DNA of 64,000 nt from Piscicola geometra (Eukaryota > Annelida > Clitellata > Hirudinida > Piscicolidae): the NCBI GenBank assembly GCA_943735955.1, contig OX030967.1:3852090-3916089 (forward strand), given 5' to 3'. Shown here piece by piece: positions 23,875 to 35,825 of the stretch. The notes under the pieces were generated by a model that saw nothing but the letters and a program-made list of their open reading frames with translations, had not been told where the DNA came from and made no database searches. A program made the translations under genes and the position numbers. Each line of letters begins with the position of its first letter. Positions within the stretch are counted from its first letter, which is position 1.

Positions 23875-25110
23875 ACTACAGTTTAAGTACTCTTGTTGCT
23901 TTTGGTGTTGGCACTAGTAGTAGTACTAATGAAAACACTAGTTACAGTACAGCTGCAGCTACTAGTACTAGTAGTAGTTCTCTTGACAGTAGAACTCTTG
24001 CAGTACTTGATCAGTAATTCACTGCTAACACCACGGCGGAGGCAAGCAACTTAGAAGTACGCTAGCATCTGCATCTTCCTCCCTTATAAACCCTTTGAAA
24101 GGCAACACGTGGTTTCACTGTGAATTTATGTATATATTTTTTTTCTTTCTATTTTTGGTTTTAAAAATATTCTTTTTATTCTTTTTATCTAAAGACGTTT
24201 CGTTCTAGAATTTTCTTTTTTACATTTTTTGTTTTTTTTTCCAACTTTTTAGTAAGAAAATATTTAATTAACTCTTAAAGTCGAAAATTATTATTTTAAG
24301 AAGAAGCTTTCTTAAGAATTGAACTTGTTAACAGTCCACCACTCAAGTATTTCTCACAAAATCTTCTCCTATATCATCTTTATCACCCTTATCACCTTTT
24401 AAACAACCTTTTCTAAATACTTTTTCAGTATCACAACTTATCATCCTTTCATGGTAGAACATCTGCTGTAACGATATTTTAACCCTGAGCACTTGTCCGT
24501 AAATGAGGGTTTGAATTCTCTTTTTCTGGCTTCGTCTTCGTTTCAAAGCCGTGTAGTGGACGCCACAAGGATTCGTTTCTCGGCCAAATTATTGGAATTA
24601 AATCGAAAAAGAATTGGGATTCCGTTAAATCAATTATATTTTTTAATAATTAAAAATAATTAAAAATGTATTTAAGTTCATTTTTATTAACTGCACTGTA
24701 TTTAATAATATTTGGTTATAAAATGATTGTTATACTGGTCTATAAAATTTGACAGACAGGCGTAGATATCAAGAAACATTTCTTATCGAACATCGCAAAA
24801 TCGAACTCCTATGCACCCTTCTTTCGACTGCTGCATCTTCCCTCCATCACTCTCTCTCTCTCTTTCTCTCCTTCTCTTCCTCTTCCTCTTTCTATCTATC
24901 CCACATCTAAACACCAATTATTTACTTTTATTTGCTTCCATTTTATCCATGCATTCATCCCTGTACTATAAATTATTCCACGTTACATCCCATCTTCTAT
25001 CCATTTATTTCCTTCTTCCTTTCCCATCCTCTTCCAGCCATTCATCATCCTATTTATTCTTTTTTCTTACAGCTACCCATCCACCCATCCATCATCCCAC
25101 TTATTCATTC

Positions 25111-25320
25111 TCCATCCATCCATCACCATCCTCATCAACACATCAATCATCTCACTTTTTCCTTCTCCATCCATCCATCACCATCCTCATCAACACATCA
25201 ATCATCCCACTTTTTCCTTCTCCATCCATCCATCACCATCCTCATCAACACATCAATCATCCCACTTTTTCCTTTTCCATCCATCCATCACCATCCTCAT
25301 CAACACATCAATCATCCCAC
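25111..25320 (+). repeat. 55-bp minisatellite, four copies
   Basis: TCCATCCATCCATCACCATC followed by CTCATCAACACATCAATCAT starts at 25111, 25166, 25221 and 25276, an exact 55-bp period. The copies differ at only a few positions, so the expansion is recent. The open frame (Ser/His/Pro/Ile) is low complexity. Confidence 0.92.
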
Positions 25321-26739
25321 ACCATAACATTTTCTGATCGATCTGCCTTTGTCAGGAATAACATTTCAATAAAAATATGCCCAATGGAGTAGTTTGTGTG
25401 TGTGTTTATGTGTGTGTTTATATATTTATTTGTGTGTGTGTGTGTGTGTGTGTACATGTGTGGTGAATATTTTCTCTTCATTCAGCACTAAAGTTTTCAC
25501 AAAATAAAAGTTAACTTAAAATTCGATATTTAGAATTTTCAAAGCAATCTATTTTGCACTGTTCCTATTTTAACACAACCAACCATTCAATTTCGTTATT
25601 CGTACAAGTCCGAGTTGTTAGCTCCAGTATTAAAATATAATATGTAATCGGCACAGTTCGAATCAAAAAGATACACAAGGGTATGGGTCCTTTCCAATCG
25701 ATACCAAATCAATGGTAACTCTTTAGTTGCCTTACAAGCACTTTTTTAAATATTTAAATTTATTTTTATTTAAAATTATGCTTATTTAATAATTTAAAAT
25801 ATTGTTTTATCATAAATTAGGTTTTTGTGATCATTTTTGTTTCAGAGGTGTTTACATTGTTTTTTATCGATTAAAATATTCACTAACTCTTCGAGTAATC
25901 AACCTTTGAACCTAAAAGTAGCTTAATAATAATCATCATCATCGTTTTCATCATGATCAACATCTTCAAGATCAAGATCATCATCATCATCATCACCATC
26001 ATCATCATCACCATCGTCATAATGATCATGATCATGAAGATCATCATCATCAACGACATTTCATCAATTATGGGTCAGATGTAACTCAATCTTTCACATA
26101 TAAAATTCGTTTTTCCTACTCTTATTATTATTTGATAATAATAGTTCATAATTAGAATAATTATTTTGTCAATATTATAACCTAAATTCAAAATTTGGAA
26201 TTTATTACTTTTATATAATAAATATTGTTGAAATTTAAAATAATTTAAAATGGTTTAATAGAATTCCATTAATAAAAAAGCGAAACTGAGTGACACTTGT
26301 GTGAACGAGTAGACCATGAAAAAGTCTTTGAAAATCATCAGCAAACAAAAATAAAAAAGAAATAAAAACAATATTGTAAAAGTGCAGTGAGGTTGAGATG
26401 TGAGAAGGGTGCATCTAAAGCGTCAACTGTTCTTTATTATTTATTTTGCTGAGTGTATTTGAGAGTGTCGGGATCACTTTTAGGGGTTTTTCGTCATTAT
26501 TATCTTTTAGTTTTTTAGTATTTTAAAATATTTTTATTAAGTTTTGACATGAATTTGTGAAGCAAAGTGTTAAACTTTAAAAGAAGGCCGAAAGAGAAAC
26601 ATGAAACACACATGCATACAAATATAAGGACCATAAGGATATAGAATCACACACACACTCACACACACACACACACACAAACAGACATACACTAAGACAC
26701 ACAAAAACACACATAACGACAAATCGATTTTATTAGCTG

Positions 26740-26903
26740 GAATATTCCATTAACCACGCCCCTCTCAAACACCGACCACCAATAGAATTGGGTCTTGGAA
26801 TCACGTGATATCAATAAATCATCTTGATTGGTCAGTGGAAGTGTTAATATGGCGGAGGAGTGAATTATTTTATCGCTCACTAGTCGAAAGTTTATGACGT
26901 TCG
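26740..26903. promoter_or_regulatory. Promoter-like cluster of binding motifs
   Basis: Within about 150 bp of otherwise AT-rich DNA there is a GC/KLF-like box CCACGCCCCTC (26754), CCAAT (26779), an E-box TCACGTGA (26801), inverted CCAAT (ATTGG, 26827), a YY1-like ATGGCGGAG (26849) and TGACGT (26895). This matches TATA-less metazoan promoters. No coding first exon is visible. The nearest downstream + gene is the homeobox gene 3.1 kb away; a non-coding or unseen gene is possible. Confidence 0.45.
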
Positions 26904-28478
26904 AGTGGTGGATGGAGTGGTGGATGGAGTGGTGGATGGAGTGGTGGATGGAGTGGTGGATGGAGTGGTGGATGGAGTGGTTTGGATGGAGGGGTTTGGA
27001 TGGAGTGGGGGATGGAGTGGTGGATGGAGTGGTGGATGGAGTGGTGGATGGAGTGGTGGATGGAGTGGTGGATGGAGTGGTGGATGGAGTGGTGGATGGA
27101 GTGGTGGATGGAGTGGTGAATGGAGTGGTGGATGGAGTGGTGGATGGAGTGGTTTGGATGGAGTGATGGATGGAGTGGTGGATGGAGTGGTGGATGGAGT
27201 GGTGGATGGAGTGGTGGATGGAGTGGTGGATGGAGTGGTGGATGGAGTGGTGAATGGAGTGGTGGATGGAGTGGTTTGGATGGAGTGGTGGATGGAGTGG
27301 TGGATGGAGTGGTGGATGGAGTGGTGGATGGAGTGGTGGATGGAGTGGTAGATGGAGTGATGGATGGAGTGGTGGATGGAGTGGTGGATAGAGTGGTTTG
27401 AATGGAGTGGTGGATGGAGTGGTGGATGGAGTGGTGGATGGAGTGGTGGATGGAGTGTTTGATGGAGTGGTGGATGGAGTGGTTGATGGAGTGGTGGATG
27501 GAGTGGTTTAGATGGAGTGGTGGAATAAGTGGTGGATGGAGGGGTTTGGATGGAGTGGTGGATGGAGTGGTGGATGGAGTCTTGGATGGAGTGGTTGATG
27601 GAGTGGTGGATGGAGTGGTGGATGGAGTGGTTGATGGAGTGGTGGATGAAGTGGTTTAGATGGAGTGGTGGATGAAGTGGTGGATGGAGTGGTGGATGGA
27701 GTAGTGGATAGAGTGGTGGATGGAGTGATGGATGGAGTGGTGGATGGAGTGGTTTAGATGGAGTGGTGGATGGAGTGGTGGATGGAGTGGTGGATGGAAT
27801 GGAAGATGGAGTGGTGGATGGAGTGGTTTAGATGGAATGGTTTGAATGGAGTGGTGGATGGAGTGGTGGATGGAGTGGTGGATGGAGTGGTGGATGGAGT
27901 GGTGAATGGAGTGGTGGATGGAGGGGTTTGGATGGAGTGGGGGATGGAGTGGTGGATGGAGTCTTGGATGAAGTGGTTGATGGAGTGGTTGATGGAGTGG
28001 TGGATGGAGTGGTTGATGGAGTGGTGGATGGAGTGGTTTAGATGGAGTGGTGGACGAAGTGGTGGATGGAAGGGTTTGGATGGAGTGGTGGATGGAGTCT
28101 TGGATGGAGTGGTTGATGGAGTGGTGGATGGAGTGGTGGATGGAGTGGTTGATGGAGTGGTGGATGGAGTGGTTTAGATGGAGTGGTGGATGAAGTGGTG
28201 GATGGAGGGGTTTGGATGGAGTGGTGGATGGAGTGGTGGATGGAGTGGTGGATGGAGTGGTTGATGGAGTGGTGGATGGAGTGGTAGATGGAGTGGTGGA
28301 TGGAGTGGTGGATGGAGTGGTGGATGGAGTCTTGGATGGAGTGGTTTGGATGGAGTGGTGGATGGAGTGGTGGATGGAGTGGTTTGGATGGAGTGGTGGA
28401 TGGAGTGATGGATGGAGTGGTGGATGGAGTGGTGGATGGAGTGGTGGATGGAGTGGTGGATGGAGTGGTGGATGGAAG
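26904..28478 (+). repeat. 12-bp minisatellite GGTGGATGGAGT, about 130 copies
   Basis: An array of GGTGGATGGAGT is interrupted by variant blocks (GGTTTGGATGGA, GGTTTAGATGGA, GTCTTGGATGGA). These recur in the same order, which shows higher-order amplification. The 12-bp period keeps all + frames open and creates false Gly/Trp/Val ORFs. Confidence 0.95.
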
Positions 28479-28597
28479 ATGAAAGGACGTTAAGCGCTGG
28501 AATGTTACTTTGTTGCTTCAGATTCCTTGGTTGCCTGTTCCTATGTCCCATCCTCCAAACAAACTTCCTTCCACACCATACACACCTACACAAACAA

Positions 28598-28830
<233 letters not shown>

Positions 28831-29099
28831 TAATTTCTCTTAATTAGCTACCTTCCACCACGCCAACTCAAGCGCCCTTAAGTTTTTCCGTAAACATCTT
28901 GGCCCCTCTCCACTCTTCCTTTCCACTCCACCTCTCTTCTTTCTTTCTTTCTTTTTCATCTTTTTCATCTTTTTCATCTTTTTTCATTTCTGAAAATTTT
29001 TTATATATATCTTGGTTTTAAATTTTTTTTTGTATTTTTAAATTAAAATTATAAAGTCCATACACCGTGTTTCGTTTATCCGGTTTTTATCAATCAATC

Positions 29100-29500
29100 T
29101 GCCACCTCTCCATGCTCTCCCATTCAATGAACCATTCTATTCCACTAACCCATCCATTCATCCATCTATCTATCTATCTATCCATCCATCCATTCATCAA
29201 TTTATCCATCCATCCATTCATCTATCCATCTATCTATCCATCCATCCATTCATCAATTTATTTATCAATCTAACCCATTTTTATACTCATTCCATTGAAT
29301 TTATCCATCCAAACATCCATTCTTCACACCTTTTAACTCATCCATTCCACCTTCCCAACTATTCTTTCCTCCATCCACACATGCATCTCTCCCACCTTTC
29401 CACTCATCCATTCAACCTCTCCATCCACTTATCCACCCCATGCACCTCTCCATCCACTCATCAACCCCATGCTCCTCTCCATCCATTTATCCACCCCATG
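29100..29500 (+). repeat. Degenerate CATC/CATT tract
   Basis: Imperfect ATCCATCCATCTATCTAT sequence, then CACCCCATGCACCTCTCCAT units repeated three times (29,435-29,510). No coding signal. Confidence 0.7.
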
Positions 29501-29575
29501 CACCTCTTCTCACGTCTAAGCGATCCTAATTACTTACTAATGGTCACTATGATAAGATGCACACTGACCTTACTG

Positions 29576-29845
<270 letters not shown>

Positions 29846-30025
29846 TATAAAAGAAGATTCTCCACACACATTGCGATGGTGATGGGGATAGTATATAAGT
29901 GTTGAAGACTTTTTTGAATTTAGTGAAGCGTTCCCACTATATTATTGTTAATTAATTAACTCATTTCGACTTTATTGAGTTAATAATTATAATTGTAATT
30001 AAATTATCATAGTCGTCATCTTTAA

Positions 30026-32360
30026 ATGTCTTGCTTTTCTATCGATTCGATCTTGTACGGGAAAAGTGGATGTAAAAAACAAAATGGTGACGTTAGACTT
30101 GATGATGATGACGATTGTGATGGTCATGATGATGATTGTGATGGTCATGATGATGATTTTGGTAGAAAGTGTATAAGTTGTAGTTGTAGCAGCACCAATA
30201 AAAACTACAAGCAAAACGACAACTTCAATAACGTTGAAAACAACAACAAAAACTACAACAACAACAAAAAGAATTACAACAACAACAACAATTACAACAA
30301 CAACAACAATTACAACAGCAGCCTAAGCAACAACCACAACAACAATACGAACGACTGCACCTCCTCATCAAGCCACAAAAAGCGATCCAGAGCAGCTTTT
30401 TCTCATCTGCAGGTGCCCATCCATCCATCCATCCATCCATCCATCCATCCATCCATCCATCCATCCATCCATCCATCCATCCATCCATCCATCCATCCAT
30501 CCATCCATCCATCCATACATCCATCCATCCATTCATCCATGCACCCATGCATCCACCCATCCATGCATCCACCCATCCATGCATCCACCCATCCATGCAT
30601 CCATCCATCTATGCATCCATCTATCCATCCACGCATGCATCATCCATCTATACCCCATGCATGCATCCATCTAAGCATCCATCCATCCATCCATCAATCC
30701 ATCCATCAATCCATCCATCAATCCATCCATCAATCCATCCATCAATCCATCCATCAATCCATCCATCAATCCATCCATCAATCCATCCATCAATCCATCC
30801 ATCAATCCATCCATCAATCCATCCATCAATTCATCCATCAATCCATCCATCAATCCATCCATCAATCCATCCATCAATCCATCCATCAATCCATCCATCA
30901 ATCCATCCATCAATCCATCCATCAATCCATTCATCAATCCATCCATCAATCCATCCATCAATCCATCCATCAATCCATCCATCAATCCATCCATCAATCC
31001 ATCCATCAATCCATCAATCCATCCATCAATCCATCCATCAATCCATCCATCCATCCATCCATCCATCCATCCATCCATCCATTCATCCATGCACCCATGC
31101 ATCCACCCATCCATGCGTCCATGCATCCACCCATCCATGCATCCATCCATCTATGCATCCATCTATCCATCCACGCATGCATCATCCATCTATACCCCAT
31201 GCATGCATCCATCTATGCATCCATCAATCCATCCATCAATCCATCCATCAATCCATCCACCAATCCATCCATCAATCCATCCATCAATCCATCCATCAAT
31301 CCATCCATCAATCCATCCATCAATCCATCCATCAATCCATCCATCCATCCATCCATCCATCCATCCATCCATCCATCCATCCATCCATCCATCCATCCAT
31401 CCATCCATCCATCCATCCATCCATCCATCAATCCATCCATCAATCCATCCATCCATCCATGCATGCAGGTGTATGAACTGGAACGAAGGTTCTCCAAACA
31501 GCGTTACCTTTCGGGACCTGACCGTAATGAATTGGCCAAGAGGCTCAAGTTGACCGAGACCCAGGTGGATGGAGGGTGGATGGAGGGATGGATGGATGGA
31601 TGGATGAATGGATGAATGGATGGATGGGATGGTGGATGTATGGTGGATGAATGGGATGATGCATGGATTGATGGATGGATGGTGGATGAATGGGTGAGCG
31701 GATTGGTGGGTAGATGAGATGGTCGATAAGTGGGTAGTGTGACAAGTAGATGGATGGTTGGGAGGTAAATGAGTGAAGTCTTCTTCCACTCATTTTCACA
31801 CTTATTAAAACACTGTTTTTGAATCAATTCAGGTGAAAATTTGGTTCCAAAACCGAAGATACAAAACAAAGCGGAAATGCTTCAACTCCGCCCTCAAACC
31901 TATTTCCTCTTCCGGTACCAACGACGCCATTATTTCTCAACCTAATTTAGTATCTTTGGGTCATTTAGAATCTTTTCCTTTTTCCATTTATACTGGAAAA
32001 AGTTTTTTCCTAGATTTCTTTCCTTTTTCCGCCTTCAAAAACCTCTACAATGGACGTCTCCCGAAAGAAACTGTTGAAACGATCCACTCTAATATGCAAC
32101 AATTCAACATTTTGAAACACAACTATAATCAAAACCAAAACTATAATCAAAACCACAACTATAATCAAAACCACAACTATAATCAAAACCAAAAGAGAAT
32201 CTATGAAAATAACTGCAAAAGCATTTTTCAAACAAAAGTCAAAGCTGATAACAGTGGTGAGATCTTCAACCTCAACAACAATGACAACAACAACAATGAC
32301 AACAATGACAACCACAAAAAATACCGCAGTAACTATTTGAATGATTCAACAACATCATAA
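30026..32360 (+). CDS. bap: NK3/bagpipe-class homeobox transcription factor, 3 exons, 336 aa
   Basis: Exons: 30026-30412, 31469-31564, 31833-32360, all phase 0. The N-terminus [15 protein letters not shown] carries the TN/eh1 motif of NK proteins, which recruits Groucho corepressors. An Asp/Asn-rich linker follows. The homeodomain (residues 118-177) runs from [12 protein letters not shown] to [14 protein letters not shown], with YLSG and TETQVKIW as in bagpipe/NKX3. One intron is at the common 44/45 site; the other falls between homeodomain residues 12 and 13 and consists of tetranucleotide repeat. The C-terminal 160 residues are Asn-rich without clear domains. Family role: a nuclear DNA-binding regulator of visceral mesoderm or foregut muscle in flies and of skeletal patterning in vertebrates. 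The NK3 class is clear; the 1:1 orthology to bap/NKX3-2 is likely. The start is the first ATG, just before eh1. Confidence 0.92.
30413..31468 (+). repeat. CATC tetranucleotide intron inside the homeobox
   Basis: Intron 1 (1,056 bp, donor CAG then GTGCCC, acceptor GCATGCAG) is nearly all CATC, with CATCAATCCATC 12-mers in the middle. A segment of about 140 bp with CACGCATGCATCATCC occurs twice (30,630 and 31,172; offset 542), so the array grew by a large internal duplication. The length is a multiple of three and no frame stop occurs, so the exon 1 frame stays open across it. Confidence 0.93.
31565..31720 (+). repeat. GGATGGAT tract at the donor of homeobox intron 2
   Basis: Donor CAG then GTGGATGG opens directly into GGATGGAT units, the complement of the CATC array in intron 1. 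Confidence 0.85.
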
Positions 32361-32520
32361 CCAACAACAACATCATAACCAACAACAACATCATAGCCAA
32401 CAACAACATCATAACCAACAACAACATCATAACCAACTACAACATCATAACCAACAACAACATCATAACCAACAACAACATCATAACCAACAACAACATC
32501 ATAACCAACAACAACATCAG
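32345..32520 (+). repeat. 18-bp minisatellite CAACAACAACATCATAAC at the homeobox gene stop
   Basis: About ten copies of CAACAACAACATCATAAC. The TAA stop of the homeobox frame lies in the first copy. The +1 frame reads QQHHNQ repeats for 85 codons (32,341-32,598). Confidence 0.9.
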
Positions 32521-33324
32521 CTACAACAAAACCAACTTCAACACAAACAACACAAACAGCTCAAACAACTAATGATGACATTAGCAACATTAAGGTAACG
32601 GCAATGATAACAACACCTCAACTACTCCTACTACTACTACTTACAACAGCACTTCTAATAATGCACGTATCACTAATACCTAATAAAATCATTTACAATA
32701 TTAACAATAATAAAGATGATGAGGATGATGATGGGGATGATGATGATGATAGGGATGGGGATGAAGATGGTTATGATGATGATGACAATCAAAAACAGCA
32801 ATTTTTCTGATAGTATGAAACGTTTAAACAAAATACGATAGATAATATATTAACCAAGATTTTTTTAGTTGTAATAATAATGTTAATTTACCTGCCTATT
32901 AAGGCTAATCATCCATTAAATTTGCATAATAAATAATAGAAAAATAAATAATAATGAATAATATTAGCTCGATACATTAGTCAACAAAATAAATATATAA
33001 AAATATTAAGTATTGTAACATGAAAAGCTTATTAAATGACAGGACAAAGTTTGAGATCAGGCACCCGGGAAATCTGTCGCACTAGGGTACTTTACGGACT
33101 AAAATGACCCATTTAGTATTTGTGGACCGTTTTCACTCTTGTATTGTATTGTAATCGACCTGTAGACTTTTCGACTTACAATGATTTACATAGAGTTTTT
33201 ATTATAAACGGACTTTTTTGACTTTAGGATGCATTTGTATGTTTGCGTTTTGTGGGCGATTTCAATGTTTTGTTTTTGTGTTCATAGCTTTTTTTATTGC
33301 TTTAAATTGGTAATCTATTTTTTC

Positions 33325-33500
33325 TCATCATCATCATCATCATCATCATCCTCGTCACCACCACCATCATCATCCTCCTCTTCATCTTTATCATCATCAT
33401 CATCATTCTCATCATCGTCATCATCATCATCATCATCATCATCATCTCCATCATCATCATCATCATCTTCTCCATCATCATCATCATCTTCATCATATTA
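33325..33500 (+). repeat. CAT trinucleotide array
   Basis: Nearly pure CAT triplets with TCC and TCT variants. Poly-Ser and poly-Met frames are artefacts. Confidence 0.9.
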
Positions 33501-33559
33501 ACAATGAGACCACACTTTTAACGGCATTTCAAAGAGATCACAGGTGAGATTAGAAAGGA

Positions 33560-33765
33560 TGATTATGATGTTGTAGTGATGATGGCAGTGATGACTTTGG
33601 AGATGATGATGATGATGATGATGGTCATGTGATGATGGTCATGTGATGATGATGGTGATGAGGGCAGTGATGATTATGACAATGATGATGAAGATGAAAA
33701 TGATGGTGGTGATGATAATTAGAAATGATGATGATGATAGTGGTGGTGATGATGATGATAATTCG
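33560..33765 (+). repeat. GAT trinucleotide array
   Basis: GATGATGATG with GTCATGT and GGTGGT variants. Together with 33,325-33,500 it forms an inverted pair of CAT and GAT arrays 60 bp apart. Confidence 0.85.
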
Positions 33766-33889
33766 AGACGGTGATAAGGCTTTGCATTTAAAAAGTCGTA
33801 ATAATACAGTGATAAGAGAATGCTTTTTGAGAAGAAGGTGAAGATTTGTAAGTTGATAAACGAAAACCTTTGATCATGCATCCATTGGG

Positions 33890-34096
33890 GGGGGGGGGGG
33901 TGAATGGATGGGTGGGTAGGTGGGTGGGTGGATGGATGGGTGGATGGGGGGATGGATCAATGAATGGATCGATGGGTGGGTGGGTGGATGGATGGGTGGG
34001 TGGATGGGTGGGTGGATGAGTGGATGGATGGATGGGTTTTTGGTTGGATGGGTGGGTTTTTGTTTGAATGGGTTTTTGGTTGGATGGGTGGATTTT
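33890..34096 (+). repeat. GGGTGGATGGAT minisatellite, copy 1
   Basis: A G run followed by GGGTGGATGGATGGG and GTTTTTGGTTGGATGG units. A shorter similar array (37,448-37,534) precedes the second copy of the duplicated segment. Confidence 0.88.
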
Positions 34097-34628
34097 GGTT
34101 GGATAGGTGGGTGGTTGGTGGATGATGGAATAGTGGATGGATGGGTGGTGTGGAAGTGGTGTCATAGTAGATTGATTGATTAGTAGCATTGGTAAATGTT
34201 ATATTCAAATCATTCAACCATCTCTAGAGAATCTGAAAAATTCACTTTTCATCATTACGTCATCACCCTTTATTATGATTTTTATTATTATGATTTTTAA
34301 ATTCTTATTCTGATTCTGATTATTCTCATTGTTGTTTTTCTTTTGCATTTATTAATCAGATCGGCTTCAATTACATTGAAATGTCCCGTTTGATGTTGCG
34401 GCGAAAAAAGTGAATTTTGTTTTTGTTTTTTTTTAATAAAAAGAAAAAACAAAACATTTTTTCATTATCTCGAAAAAATAAAAAGATAATGCCGGTATTT
34501 AGAATATTTAGGATTTTTTCAAAGTGTAGAGTGTCTTAGAGTGAGATTGATAAGGAGATATTAGCTGCAATTGCTCTAGAGTAAAAGTTTTTTTATGGAA
34601 AAAATGAGAAAAAGTAAAAAGATGGAAA
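34097..34628 (+). repeat. Duplicated segment A, copy 1
   Basis: Closely matches 37,535-38,058 in the same orientation (for example GTAGCATTGGTAAATGTTAT and CATTACGTCATCACCC in both). It includes the small terminal exon candidate at 34,360-34,413. Confidence 0.92.
34360..34413 (+). CDS. Candidate 3'-terminal exon of an unidentified gene, copy 1
   Basis: A T-rich tract and TTAATCAG acceptor are followed by an 18-codon frame IGFNYIEMSRLMLRRKK and TGA, with AATAAA 21 bp after the stop (34,435). The second copy (37,799-37,852) has the same peptide; the one change within the frame that I saw, CGG to CGA, is silent. I do not recognise the protein. A short upstream frame ending in a CAG-GTGAGA donor at 33,544 could belong to the same gene, but this is unproven. 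Confidence 0.35.
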   Translation: MGFNYIEMSRLMLRRKK

Positions 34629-34654
34629 ACGATAATGGAAAGGTAAACTGCCCT

Positions 34655-35089
34655 TGCAACAACCACAACTACTTCTGCTACAATAAACACAACAACCACA
34701 AAAACCACAACAACTACAACAACCACAACAACTACACCAACAACTAGAACAACTACAAAAACATGAAAACTACGACAATTTTTAAACGATTCTTTTAAAA
34801 ACCATCACAGAACAATTATCAACTATTCATGAAACAGTCAGAGCAACAAATCAAAAACAACAACTACAACACCACCAACAACAACAACACCCTTACCAAA
34901 AACAACAACTACACAACCACCACTACCACAACAACAACTACCACCACCACCACTACCACAAAAACAACTACCACCCCCAACACCACCACTACCACAACAA
35001 CAACAACTACCACCACCACTACCACAACAACAACTACCACCACCACCACTACCACAACAACAACTACCACCCCTAACACCACCACCACC

Positions 35090-35153
<64 letters not shown>

Positions 35154-35158
35154 CCCCA
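34655..35158 (+). repeat. CAA/CCA/CTA compound repeat tract
   Basis: ACAACCACAACAACTAC units degrade into ACCACCACTACCACAACAAC arrays and end in a pure CAA run (35,085-35,152). The poly-Thr and poly-Val frames are artefacts. Confidence 0.88.
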
Positions 35159-35159
35159 G

Positions 35160-35275
35160 TAGGCTTCCAGGTGCTAACCACTCTAGCATGCCTCTCAGCC
35201 CTTCCAATGTTATTGTTCAGTCGTCTTTATGGTGATTACCCCAACAAAAAGAAAATAAAAAAAACACATAGATAA
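35160..35275 (+). CDS. Candidate terminal exon encoding a membrane-helix C-terminus
   Basis: After a CAA-rich tract and CCCCAG (AG 35158-35159) the frame reads GFQVLTTLACLSALPMLLF, SRLYGDYPNKKKIKKTHR and a TAG stop. One hydrophobic helix followed by a basic tail is unlike the repeats around it and resembles the end of a multi-pass membrane protein. No upstream exon was recognised and the family is unknown. It sits between segment A copy 1 and the POLD3-derived fragment. Confidence 0.3.
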
Positions 35276-35489
35276 AAAAGAATACAATTATAAAAATAAA
35301 TATATATGAATAAATATAAGAATATAAAAAAAGTAGTTAAAAAATATATATATAAATATATATGTATATAGAAAAAAAATGAGTATAGTATTAATCATAA
35401 TAACTCCAAAAAAACATTAAAATAGTAAAAACAATAGCAATAACATTAAAATATATAAAAATATTTATACTACTACAACTACTACTCAT

Positions 35490-35825
35490 AATAATAATGA
35501 TAATGATACTAAATAATAATAATAATAATACTAAATATTAATAATAATTATAATACTAAATATTATTATTATTAATAATAATAATAATACTAAATATTAT
35601 TAATAATAATAATATTTATTATTATAATTATTACTACTTCAATTATTATTATAATTATAATTATTACTACTTCAATTATTATTATAATTATAATTATTAC
35701 TACTTCAATTATTATTATAATTATAATTATTACTACTTCAATTATTATTATTATTATAATTATTACTACTTCAATTATTATTATAATTATAATTATTACT
35801 ACTTCAGTTATTATTATTGTTTTCA
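35490..35825 (+). repeat. AT-rich 33-bp minisatellite and AAT tracts
   Basis: A 33-bp unit beginning TTCAATTATTATTATAATTA repeats about six times (35,638, 35,671, 35,704 and so on). AAT/ATT runs lie just upstream. Confidence 0.9.

Larger units (their letters stand above)
20115..26740. other. AT-rich intergenic region, no gene recognised
   Basis: No exon that I can defend was found on either strand. Small ORFs here are short or low complexity. Contents: an approximately 31-bp GTATGTGTGTTCGCATGCTT repeat (20,340-20,460), CAT/CGT arrays (21,297-21,405 and 21,890-22,075), a 42-bp repeat (22,340-22,440), a CAT run (22,885-22,935), an AGT run (23,840-23,880), a 55-bp minisatellite (25,111-25,320), a GT run (25,430-25,455), a CAT run (25,930-26,050) and a CA run (26,650-26,700). 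Confidence 0.6.

Noticed and set aside
23840..24017. Poly-Ser frame from AGT repeats
   Set aside because: Trinucleotide repeat artefact without splice support.
24343..24546. 67-residue basic minus-strand ORF
   Set aside because: No recognisable motif, isolated in AT-rich DNA and short enough to be chance.
26904..28478. CRISPR-like regular array
   Set aside because: Units are contiguous 12-bp repeats without unique spacers, in an animal genome.
30413..31150. HPSI and DGWM repeat proteins on both strands
   Set aside because: A CATC tetranucleotide has no stop in several frames; no start context, no complexity. Only the possibility of intron retention is kept as a finding.
33229..33501. 90-residue ORF with hydrophobic start and poly-Ser tail
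   Set aside because: The tail is the CAT repeat and the first 30 residues have no partner exon or homology; not enough to call a gene.
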